Shown here: piece by piece, positions 1 to 5,050 of the stretch
Layout: every line of letters begins with the position of its first letter
Position numbering within the stretch: position 1 is the first letter of the stretch
Source of the DNA: Parvularculaceae bacterium
Lineage (GTDB): Bacteria > Pseudomonadota > Alphaproteobacteria > Caulobacterales > Parvularculaceae
Assembly (NCBI GenBank): GCA_013389125.1
Contig: JACADX010000429.1
Coordinates: 1 to 6,025 of the forward strand
Direction of reading: 5' to 3'
Length of the DNA stretch: 6,025 nt
Made by a program: the position numbers and the translations under genes
The notes under the pieces: model-generated
The model's database searches: none
What the model was told of the DNA's origin: nothing
What the model saw: only the letters and a program-made list of their open reading frames with translations

Positions 1-436
1 GGCCGGCGATCTGCGCGAGCGCGTCGGCGAGGGCTGATCGGCGCTTTCTCGAGCCCCCGCTGATGCGCGGCCCCGGAACGGGCGTAAAGGGGACGGCGCA
101 TAAGAACTTCGGGTAATAGCGGCCGCCGGCGCGCTCATAGGCGTCGGCCCAATGATGGTCAAACACGTATTCGCCGAAACTGTGGGACTTCAAATAGCAG
201 GGCGCCGCGGCGGCGATGCCGTCGTCTTCTTCAAGAAGGAGGTGAGACGGCGCCCAACCCGATTCCGCCGACGCCGACTTCGAATTTTCGAGCGCTCGCA
301 GGAACTCATGCGAGACAAACGGGTTGGCGGGCGCTCCATCCGCGTTCATGAGGTCGTTCCACTGCTTCGCATCAGCGTCATTGATCGACGCGACGATGCG
401 GATCTTTTCGGCTGGCCTGTCGCCGCCGTCCGCCAT
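1..436 (-). CDS. FemAB-like GNAT-family acyltransferase, N-terminal part (3' end beyond window)
   Basis: Only the first 145 residues are visible; the reading frame is open to the left edge. The sequence matches what I know of the COG3146/FemAB-like family (formerly DUF482): NPFVSHEFL at residues 38-46, GWAPSHL at 60-66, then a conserved stretch at about 81-124 with YLKSHSFGEY, FDHHWADAYERAGG, YYPK and VPFTPVPGPR. Full-length members are usually near 380 residues, so roughly the first 40% is here. The family is predicted to have an acyl-CoA N-acyltransferase fold related to the FemAB peptidoglycan aminoacyltransferases, but its substrate is not known to me. No signal peptide is seen, so it is probably cytoplasmic. 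The start is set by a GGAGG at 444-448 with a 7-base spacer, and the ATG shares one base with the stop of the upstream gene (TGATG), which implies translational coupling. Family assignment is fairly sure; function is not. Confidence 0.85.
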   Translation of the reverse strand, partial: MADGGDRPAEKIRIVASINDADAKQWNDLMNADGAPANPFVSHEFLRALENSKSASAESGWAPSHLLLEEDDGIAAAAPCYLKSHSFGEYVFDHHWADAYERAGGRYYPKFLCAVPFTPVPGPRISGGSRKRRSALADALAQIAG

Positions 437-894
437 CAGTCGACCTCCGCGACGGCGTCAATTTCGACAGCGGCTCCGAGCGGCAGACTCGGCGCGCCGA
501 CCGCGGCGCGCGCATGTCTGCCCGCATCGCCGAAGGCTGCCACCATGAGATCGGATGCGCCGTTGACGACCTTCGGCTGGTCGGAAAATTCCGGCGTTGA
601 GTTGACGTATCCGGAGAGCTTCACAATACGCGTGACGCGATCGAGGTCATCAAGCGCGGCTTTCATCTGCGCGATAAGATTGATCGCGCACGCCCTCGCC
701 GCTTCGACGCCCTGCTCAACCGAGAGGTCAGCGCCGAGTTTTCCCCTGATAAGGCCCTCTCGACCGATAGAGACCTGACCCGAAATGTGCAAAAGGCGTC
801 CGCTCAACACCCAGGGAACGTAGTTCGCCACGGGCGCGACGGGGCTGGGCAGGATGACCCCGATCTCCGCAAGGCGCTTCTCAACTCGGCTCAT
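436..894 (-). CDS. RidA/YjgF-family protein (YjgF-like subgroup 1, about 152 aa)
   Basis: This 152-residue protein belongs to the RidA/YjgF/UK114 family. Canonical RidA hydrolyses reactive enamine/imine intermediates released by PLP enzymes. The sequence fits the longer subgroup whose members read roughly VANYVP, SGQ, GKLGADLSVEQG, EAAR and CAINL, then QPKVVNGASDL and GRHARAAVGAPSLPLGAAVEI. Arg129 in HARAAV aligns with the catalytic Arg105 of E. coli RidA, so enamine hydrolysis is possible, but this subgroup is poorly characterised and its substrate is unproven. The frame stays open upstream to 1167, but that part lies inside dinB and is not family-like. I chose the ATG at 894 because GGAG at 901-904 is 6 bases before it; the ATG at 900 would have no spacer. 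The gene overlaps dinB by 14 bases and overlaps the next gene by one base, so all three are probably one transcript. Confidence 0.9.
   Translation of the reverse strand: MSRVEKRLAEIGVILPSPVAPVANYVPWVLSGRLLHISGQVSIGREGLIRGKLGADLSVEQGVEAARACAINLIAQMKAALDDLDRVTRIVKLSGYVNSTPEFSDQPKVVNGASDLMVAAFGDAGRHARAAVGAPSLPLGAAVEIDAVAEVD
444..448 (-). promoter_or_regulatory. Ribosome binding site of the FemAB-like gene, inside the RidA-like gene
   Basis: On the minus strand GGAGG lies 7 bases before the ATG at 436. It is embedded in the last sense codons of the upstream RidA-like gene (Glu-Val-Asp-stop). It fixes the start of the FemAB-like gene and supports coupled translation. Confidence 0.75.
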
Positions 895-2206
895 CCGCAT
901 CTCCGTCCGTGGCGGGCGATCCGCCCCGCCGCTTTCTCGCATAGTCGCGCCCAAGCGCAATGGCGTCGTCGCCGAATTTCCGGCGGATCTCATCGATTGC
1001 GCCCTCTTCCGATCGCTGCTTCTCCTCCTCGCCATGAAACATGTCCGGCTGCGGATTTTCCTCTGATGCAGACAGCTCCGAATAGCTGACGCCGATGAGC
1101 CGAAAAGCGCAGCCGACGGCGTTTTCCGCGAGAAGCGGGCGGGCCGCCTCGAACATCGTCCTCGCAAGGTTTGAGGCGCGGGGCAGCGTGACCTGCCTTG
1201 TTATCGTGCGGAAATCCGATGTCTTGAGCTTTAACGTGACGACGCGGCCGACAACGCGCTTAGCCTTCATGCGAGACGAAGCGCGATCGCAGAGGCGCCA
1301 CATAATATCCTCAAGTTCCTTGCCGCCTTTGAGGTCGGCGCTGAATGTCGTTTCGACGGAAACGCTTTTCGTTTTCCGGTTAGCCGAAACGCGCCGGTGG
1401 TCTCTCCCGTGCGAAAGGTCCGACAAGCGCAGTCCCGTGTCGCCATAGCGTTTGATGAGAACGGATCGCTCGATCCTTTGGAGATCGCCGATGCTGCGCA
1501 GCCCGTCGGCGTTGAGGCGCCTGGCCAAAACGGCGCCGACGCCGAAAATGGCGGAGACAGGAAGGGGCGCCAGAACCCGTTCGGCCTCTTCGACGCCGAT
1601 CACGGAAAACCCGTTCGGCTTGTCGAAATCCGACGCCGTCTTGGCGAGAAATTTGTTGAAAGAGAGTCCGATTGACACCGTAATCCCGATCTCGCGCCTG
1701 ATCGTCCGCTGAAGACCTGCAAGCGCCTCCGCCGGCGACATTTGATGAACCCGTCTTGTTCCGGAAAGATCAAGAAACGCCTCGTCGATCGACACCGGCT
1801 CGACGAGCGGCGTTAGCGTCTCCATCAGCCGTCTGACGTCACGGCCCGCCGCTGCGTATTTGGGAAAGTTCGGCTTGATGACGACCGCATCGGGACAGGC
1901 CCTCAGCGCCTTGAACATCGGCATCGCCGATTTGACGCCGTAAGTGCGGGCGACGTAACAGGCGGTCGTCACGACCCCGCGCACGCCGCCGCCGACGATG
2001 ACCGGCCGGTCGGCGAGCGCCGGATCGTCCCTTTTTTCGATGGCGGCGTAGAACGCATCGCAGTCGACATGCGCGACGCTGAGACGGTCTAGTTCCGGAT
2101 GCCGGATGATTCGCCGCCCGCCGCAGGCGGCGCAGGGGCTCGGGGCCCCCTCGCTCCGCCGCGCGCCGCAATCAAGACACAGGGCGAGATCGACCGTCTC
2201 CGCCAT
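881..2206 (-). CDS. dinB: DNA polymerase IV (Y-family translesion polymerase)
   Basis: This 441-residue protein is a complete Y-family polymerase, which copies past damaged template bases with low fidelity. Palm motif HVDCDAFYA (46-54) supplies metal ligand Asp48 and a tyrosine steric gate at 53 (the F13 position of E. coli DinB). SIDEAFLD (139-146) supplies Asp141 and Glu142. VSIGLSFNKFLAKTASDFDKP (177-197) and the helix-hairpin-helix region (about 215-245) are typical, and the little finger spans about 280-378. Two additions to the E. coli form are visible: about 40 N-terminal residues with four cysteines (C10, C13, C25, C28) in two CxxC pairs, likely a zinc ribbon as in other alphaproteobacterial DinBs, and a charged tail after 378 with QPDMF (386-390), a possible beta-clamp-binding motif. 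Upstream of the ATG only a close-set AGGAA is seen. It heads a probable operon with the RidA-like and FemAB-like genes and is divergent from divK. No GTTC-N7-GTTC LexA box was found upstream. Confidence 0.95.
   Translation of the reverse strand: MAETVDLALCLDCGARRSEGAPSPCAACGGRRIIRHPELDRLSVAHVDCDAFYAAIEKRDDPALADRPVIVGGGVRGVVTTACYVARTYGVKSAMPMFKALRACPDAVVIKPNFPKYAAAGRDVRRLMETLTPLVEPVSIDEAFLDLSGTRRVHQMSPAEALAGLQRTIRREIGITVSIGLSFNKFLAKTASDFDKPNGFSVIGVEEAERVLAPLPVSAIFGVGAVLARRLNADGLRSIGDLQRIERSVLIKRYGDTGLRLSDLSHGRDHRRVSANRKTKSVSVETTFSADLKGGKELEDIMWRLCDRASSRMKAKRVVGRVVTLKLKTSDFRTITRQVTLPRASNLARTMFEAARPLLAENAVGCAFRLIGVSYSELSASEENPQPDMFHGEEEKQRSEEGAIDEIRRKFGDDAIALGRDYARKRRGGSPATDGDADEPS
901..904 (-). 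promoter_or_regulatory. Ribosome binding site that decides the RidA-like start
   Basis: GGAG on the minus strand abuts an ATG at 900 and sits 6 bases before a second in-frame ATG at 894. The usual spacing favours 894. The site lies within the last codons of dinB, so ribosomes ending dinB would pass directly over it. Confidence 0.6.
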
Positions 2207-2333
2207 TTCCTGCCTGTCCGCCGGCGCTGCTTCGGCCGGCCGTCACGATAAACATTCGATTAATACCTTTCAGGCGATAGTCCGGTCGATGGTTACCTTT
2301 GCGCCAAGCGCGCCCCGACCGAATATGGCGGCA
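2207..2333. promoter_or_regulatory. Divergent dinB/divK intergenic region
   Basis: This 127-base region must carry the promoters of dinB (left) and divK (right). It is AT-rich in the middle (about 2246-2272, with GATAAA, TTAATAC) and GC-rich at both sides. I could not find a well-spaced sigma-70 -35/-10 pair on either strand. Visible elements are two GCCGGC copies 9 bases apart (2220-2225 and 2235-2240), and ATGGTTAC at 2289-2296, whose complement GTAACCAT matches the CtrA half-site TTAACCAT at 7 of 8 bases. If divK starts at an upstream ATG (2289 or 2325), the right part is coding. Confidence 0.5.
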
Positions 2334-2723
2334 ATGCAGAAAATCGACCCGCCGTCGTCGCCCAAGACCGTGCTCGTTGTCGAAGACAACGAGCTGAACA
2401 TGAAGCTGTTCAACGATCTCTTGGAGGCGCACGGCTACCGCGTCGTACAGGCCAGAACCGGCCGGGAAGCGATCGCGGCCGCGCGCGCCGAATCGCCCGA
2501 CCTCATCTTGATGGACATCCAGCTGCCGGAAATCTCCGGCCTGCAGGTCACGCAAGAAATCCTTAAGGATCCGACGCTCGCGGATGTGCCGATCATCGCC
2601 GTCACCGCCTTCGCCATGAAGGGCGACGAGGAGCGCATCCGCGCCGGCGGTTGCCTCGACTACATAGCGAAGCCGATCTCGGTCGCCGCCTTTCTTGATA
2701 AAGTAAAAAGATATTTGGACTAG
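2334..2723 (+). CDS. divK: Single-domain response regulator DivK
   Basis: This 129-residue protein is a receiver domain with no output domain. It closely follows Caulobacter DivK: VVEDNELNMKLFNDLLEAHGY, DLILMDIQLPEISGL, VTAFAMKGDEERIRAGGC and KPISV are family signatures. Acidic pocket residues are Glu17 and Asp18, the phosphoacceptor is Asp61, and Thr91 and Lys113 complete the active site. In Caulobacter DivK is phosphorylated by DivJ, dephosphorylated by PleC, and acts through DivL/CckA to lower CtrA activity; the same role is inferred here. The start is uncertain: in-frame ATGs at 2289, 2325 and 2334 are all possible and none has a strong ribosome site. I chose 2334 because it gives the length nearest to known DivK proteins (about 125 residues). 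The last eight codons are unusually AT-rich. pleD follows after 42 bases on the same strand and is probably co-transcribed. Confidence 0.93.
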   Translation: MQKIDPPSSPKTVLVVEDNELNMKLFNDLLEAHGYRVVQARTGREAIAAARAESPDLILMDIQLPEISGLQVTQEILKDPTLADVPIIAVTAFAMKGDEERIRAGGCLDYIAKPISVAAFLDKVKRYLD

Positions 2724-2725
2724 CG

Positions 2726-2754
2726 TTAATCCCGGGACAGCCGTCCGGGTTTAA
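2726..2754 (+). other. Imperfect palindrome/hairpin between divK and pleD
   Basis: TTAA (2726-2729) pairs with TTAA (2751-2754), then a T-T mismatch, CCCGG with CCGGG, a bulged G at 2736, AC with GT, and an AGCC loop (2739-2742). That is 11 base pairs in a 42-base gap. It lacks a real U-run (only TTTAA), so it is not a convincing full terminator. It could be a partial attenuator, an RNA-processing or stability element, or a protein-binding site. It ends just before the pleD ribosome site GGAG at 2757-2760, which stays free. Confidence 0.5.
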
Positions 2755-2765
2755 GCGGAGCCAGG

Positions 2766-4148
2766 ATGACCGCGCGCGTATTGGTCGTCGACGACCTCGA
2801 ACCGAATGTGAAGCTGCTCGAGGCGAAGCTCCGCGCCGAGTATTTCGACGTGCTCGGCGCTTTCTCGGGCCGCGAGGCGGTCGAGCGCGCCAAAACGGAC
2901 CAGCCGGACATCATCCTTCTCGACGTGATGATGCCGGGCATGGACGGCTTTGAAGCGTGCAGGATCATCAAGTCGACGCCCGAAACGGCGCATATCCCGA
3001 TCGTCATGGTGACAGCGCTCGATCAGCAGGCGGACCGCGTCGCGGGCCTTAAAGCCGGCGCCGACGATTTTCTGACGAAGCCCGTCGAAGACGTCGCGCT
3101 CTTCGCGCGCGTCAGAAGCCTTTCCCGCCTCAAGACGATGACGGATGAACTCAGATTGCGTTACGCGACCGGAAAATCGTTAGGCGTCATGGGCGCGATT
3201 GACCTGACGGACGCGGGCGCCGACGGAAAGGCGCGCATTTTCATAATTGACGACCAGGCCGATCAGGTCGACCGCGTTCGCTCGCTTCTCGCCGAAAAGC
3301 ACGAAGTCTCGACCGAATCCGACCCGGAAGTCGCGCTTTCACGCGCCAAGACGGGCGATTTCGACCTCGTGATCGTCAACATGGCGCTCGAGAAAATGGA
3401 CCCGTTGCGCCTTTGCTCGACGATCCGCTCGTTTGAGGAAACGCGGCTCACGCCGCTTCTGGCGATTGTCCGTCAGGGCGACACGCGCCGGCTCGTTCGC
3501 GCGCTTGACATCGGGGTCAACGATTATCTCTCGCGACCGGTCGACCGGAACGAACTGACGGCCCGCGTCGCGACGCAGATCCGCCGCAAGCGCTATGTCG
3601 ACCAGCTGCGATCGAAATTCGAGGCGAGCCTTGAGATGGCGGTCACCGACCAGCTTACGGGGCTTTTTAACCGGCGGTATCTCGCGAGCCATCTTTCGGG
3701 TATGTTCGATCGCGCTTTCTGGACGGGTCGCCCGCTCTCGCTCTTGATTCTCGACATCGATCATTTCAAGTCGATCAACGACACGCATGGTCACGACATC
3801 GGCGACAAGGTCATCCAGGAAATCGCCGCCAAGATCAGGAATTCGGTGCGCGGGATCGATCTCGCCTGCCGCTACGGCGGCGAGGAATTCCTCGTCGCGA
3901 TGCCGGATACGGATCGGCATTTCGCGGGCATTGTCGCTGAACGGCTTCGTCAGGAGATCGCGGATCACGAGGTGACGCTGAACAGCGGGCGCGACAGCAT
4001 CAAGGTGACGGTCTCGATCGGCATCTCCTCGACCGAAGAGGGGCCGAAAGACGACACAGGGCAAAGGCTTATCAAACGGGCCGACGAGGCGCTTTACGCC
4101 GCCAAGTCCGGCGGCCGCAATCGCGTGATCATGGGCGCGGCAGCCTGA
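2766..4148 (+). CDS. pleD: Diguanylate cyclase response regulator PleD (REC-REC-GGDEF)
   Basis: This 460-residue protein matches Caulobacter PleD (454 residues) in domain order and length. It makes cyclic-di-GMP from two GTP once phosphorylation drives dimerisation. Receiver 1 (about 1-120) has Asp9/Asp10, phosphoacceptor Asp53 in LLDVMMPG, Thr83 and Lys105. Receiver 2 (about 155-275) has Asn205 in place of the phosphoacceptor, so it is a dimerisation adaptor, as in known PleD. The GGDEF domain (about 290-456) has TDQLTGLFNRRYL (294-306), metal ligand Asp330 in DIDHFKSINDTHGHDIGD, the active-site GGEEF at 371-375, and the inhibitory I-site RGID at 362-365, five residues before it, so product feedback inhibition is expected. 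No membrane segment is present; PleD is soluble and goes to the cell pole when phosphorylated. The ATG at 2766 has GGAG at 2757-2760 with a 5-base spacer. It follows divK on the same strand and is convergent with rpmG. Confidence 0.97.
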   Translation: MTARVLVVDDLEPNVKLLEAKLRAEYFDVLGAFSGREAVERAKTDQPDIILLDVMMPGMDGFEACRIIKSTPETAHIPIVMVTALDQQADRVAGLKAGADDFLTKPVEDVALFARVRSLSRLKTMTDELRLRYATGKSLGVMGAIDLTDAGADGKARIFIIDDQADQVDRVRSLLAEKHEVSTESDPEVALSRAKTGDFDLVIVNMALEKMDPLRLCSTIRSFEETRLTPLLAIVRQGDTRRLVRALDIGVNDYLSRPVDRNELTARVATQIRRKRYVDQLRSKFEASLEMAVTDQLTGLFNRRYLASHLSGMFDRAFWTGRPLSLLILDIDHFKSINDTHGHDIGDKVIQEIAAKIRNSVRGIDLACRYGGEEFLVAMPDTDRHFAGIVAERLRQEIADHEVTLNSGRDSIKVTVSIGISSTEEGPKDDTGQRLIKRADEALYAAKSGGRNRVIMGAAA

Positions 4149-4154
4149 ACAAAA

Positions 4155-4177
4155 AGAGCCGCCTTGGCGGCGGCTCT
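4155..4177 (-). terminator. Intrinsic terminator of rpmG, at the pleD/rpmG convergence
   Basis: A perfect 9-bp stem (AGAGCCGCC at 4155-4163 with GGCGGCTCT at 4169-4177) has a 5-base loop. On the minus strand the stem is followed by TTTTGTTC, with the T-run starting inside the stem's last pair, as in a standard rho-independent terminator, 23 bases past the rpmG stop. On the plus strand there is no T-run after the stem, so pleD transcripts would be stopped only weakly, though the hairpin starts 6 bases after the pleD stop and may protect its 3' end. Confidence 0.85.
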
Positions 4178-4200
4178 CGACGGTCGGCCTATCGGCGAGA

Positions 4201-4368
4201 CTACTTGATCTTGCCTTCCTTGAACTCGACATGCTTCTTGGCGATCGGGTCGTACTTCTTGAGCACGAGCTTTTCCGTCATCGTGCGCGAGTTCTTTTTC
4301 GTCACGTAAAAGAAGCCGGTGTCCGCGGTCGAGTTTAGGCGGATCTTGACGGTGGTCGGCTTGGCCAT
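4201..4368 (-). CDS. rpmG: 50S ribosomal protein L33
   Basis: This 55-residue basic protein is L33 of the large ribosomal subunit. It begins MAKPTTVKIRLNSTADTGFF, continues YVTKKNSRTMTEKLVLKKYDP and ends KKHVEFKEGKIK, all typical of proteobacterial L33. It has no cysteine, so it is the zinc-independent (C-minus) form. The start is supported by TAAGGAG with an 8-base spacer. It has its own promoter (4398-4425) and terminator (4155-4177), so it can be transcribed alone, although read-through from greA, 67 bases upstream on the same strand, is possible. A pleD-rpmG neighbourhood is common in alphaproteobacteria as far as I recall. Confidence 0.97.
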   Translation of the reverse strand: MAKPTTVKIRLNSTADTGFFYVTKKNSRTMTEKLVLKKYDPIAKKHVEFKEGKIK

Positions 4369-4397
4369 CGGAGCGGCTCCTTAATTTTGAGGGGCGG

Positions 4398-4425
4398 AAA
4401 ATACTGGGGGAGGTCAGCCTGTCAA
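4398..4425 (-). promoter_or_regulatory. Sigma-70-type promoter of rpmG
   Basis: On the minus strand a perfect -35 box TTGACA (4420-4425) is followed after 16 bases by TATTTT (4398-4403; 4 of 6 to TATAAT). Transcription would start near 4391, giving a leader of about 23 bases that includes the ribosome site. The whole promoter lies in the greA-rpmG gap. Confidence 0.75.
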
Positions 4426-4435
4426 GACGCGCCGC

Positions 4436-4909
4436 CTAGACGAACTGGACGCGGCCGATCTCGTAGGTCCTTGCGCCGCCCGGCGCAGTGACCTCGACGC
4501 TATCGCCCTTTTTCTTCCCGATCAGCGCGCGCGCGATCGGCGACGAGATCGAAATCTTGCCGGATTTCACGTCGGCCTCGAAATCGCCGACGATTTGCCA
4601 GGTCTTTTTCTGCTCGGTGTCTTCGTCGATGAGGGTGACGGTCGCTCCAAATTTCACCGTGTCGCCGGCGAGCCGGGCCACGTCGATAACTTCCGCGCGC
4701 GAAAATTTGTCTTCCAATTCAAGGATTTGGCCCTCGATCCAGGCTTGGCGCTCCTTCGCCGCATGGTATTCCGCGTTTTCAGACAGATCGCCATGGGCGC
4801 GCGCTTCCGAGATCGCCTGGATTACCGCCGGGCGTTCCACGACTTTAAGCCGCCTGATCTCGTCCTCAAGCCGGCCGTAGCCGGCTGCGGTCATTGGAAC
4901 CTTTTCCAT
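4436..4909 (-). CDS. greA: Transcription elongation factor GreA
   Basis: This 157-residue protein is GreA, which enters the RNA polymerase secondary channel and stimulates cleavage of the 3' end of backtracked RNA. It begins MEKVPMT, typical of alphaproteobacterial GreA. The N-terminal coiled coil (about 8-75) carries the tip motif GDLSENAEYHAAKERQ (40-55) with the acidic residues Asp41 and Glu44. The C-terminal FKBP-like domain (about 80-157) includes ISSPIARALIGKKKGD (121-136). Length matches the E. coli protein (158). The frame stays open upstream to 5029, but the extra residues are not GreA-like and cover the promoter and leader hairpin. The ATG at 4909 has GGAAGG with a 5-base spacer. 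The gene appears to have its own promoter at 5001-5029 and sits downstream of an M13 peptidase gene and upstream of rpmG, all on one strand. Confidence 0.97.
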   Translation of the reverse strand: MEKVPMTAAGYGRLEDEIRRLKVVERPAVIQAISEARAHGDLSENAEYHAAKERQAWIEGQILELEDKFSRAEVIDVARLAGDTVKFGATVTLIDEDTEQKKTWQIVGDFEADVKSGKISISSPIARALIGKKKGDSVEVTAPGGARTYEIGRVQFV

Positions 4910-4955
4910 TCCTGCCTTCCGTCGTCGGCCCCGATAGGGGGGGCAAAAGAACGGC

Positions 4956-4983
4956 ATGGCCGCCTGCTTTCGCAGGCGGCCAT
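4956..4983 (-). promoter_or_regulatory. GAAA-capped 12-bp hairpin in the greA leader
   Basis: A perfect 12-bp inverted repeat (ATGGCCGCCTGC at 4956-4967, its complement at 4972-4983) has a 4-base loop. On the minus strand the loop reads GAAA, closed by C-G, a very stable GNRA tetraloop. It lies downstream of the proposed greA promoter and 46 bases before the greA start. On the minus strand it is followed by GCCGTTCTTTTG, an offset T-rich stretch. It could be an attenuator of greA, an RNA stability element, or a terminator for the upstream M13 peptidase gene; the late start of the T-run makes a plain terminator less certain. Confidence 0.7.
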
Positions 4984-5000
4984 AGCCCTTTTCCGTCTTT

Positions 5001-5029
5001 AAAATAGGACCGAGCGGCCGATCCTTCAA
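5001..5029 (-). promoter_or_regulatory. Sigma-70-type promoter of greA
   Basis: On the minus strand TTGAAG (5024-5029; 4 of 6 to TTGACA) and TATTTT (5001-5006; 4 of 6 to TATAAT) are 17 bases apart. This -10 is identical to that of the rpmG promoter. Transcription would start near 4994, giving a leader of about 85 bases that contains the 4956-4983 hairpin. It lies 22 bases past the M13 peptidase stop. Confidence 0.65.
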
Positions 5030-5050
5030 GCGGCCCGCCCGCCGGGACGC

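Noticed and set aside
152..778. A 208-codon plus-strand open frame
   Set aside because: It is antisense to the FemAB-like and RidA-like genes, whose proteins are recognisable; its translation is Arg/Ser/Ala-rich with no domain.
895..1167. A 91-codon N-terminal extension of the RidA-like protein
   Set aside because: It overlaps dinB codons, is Arg/Ser-rich with no family similarity, and a well-spaced ribosome site supports the start at 894.
2695..2724. Sigma-70 promoter for pleD inside the end of divK
   Set aside because: TTGATA is a good -35 match, but no acceptable -10 box lies 16-18 bases downstream, so it was kept only as a finding.
4155..4177. Fully bidirectional terminator for pleD and rpmG
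   Set aside because: The T-run exists only on the minus strand; on the plus strand the stem is followed by CGACGG.
3339..4232. A 297-codon open frame on the minus strand opposite pleD
   Set aside because: It lies fully antisense to a clear PleD and rpmG region, has low-complexity Arg/Ala/Asp content typical of mirrored GC-rich codons, and no recognisable domain.
4910..5029. A 40-codon N-terminal extension of GreA
   Set aside because: It would cover the promoter and hairpin, is not GreA-like, and the 157-residue form has the normal length and a good ribosome site.
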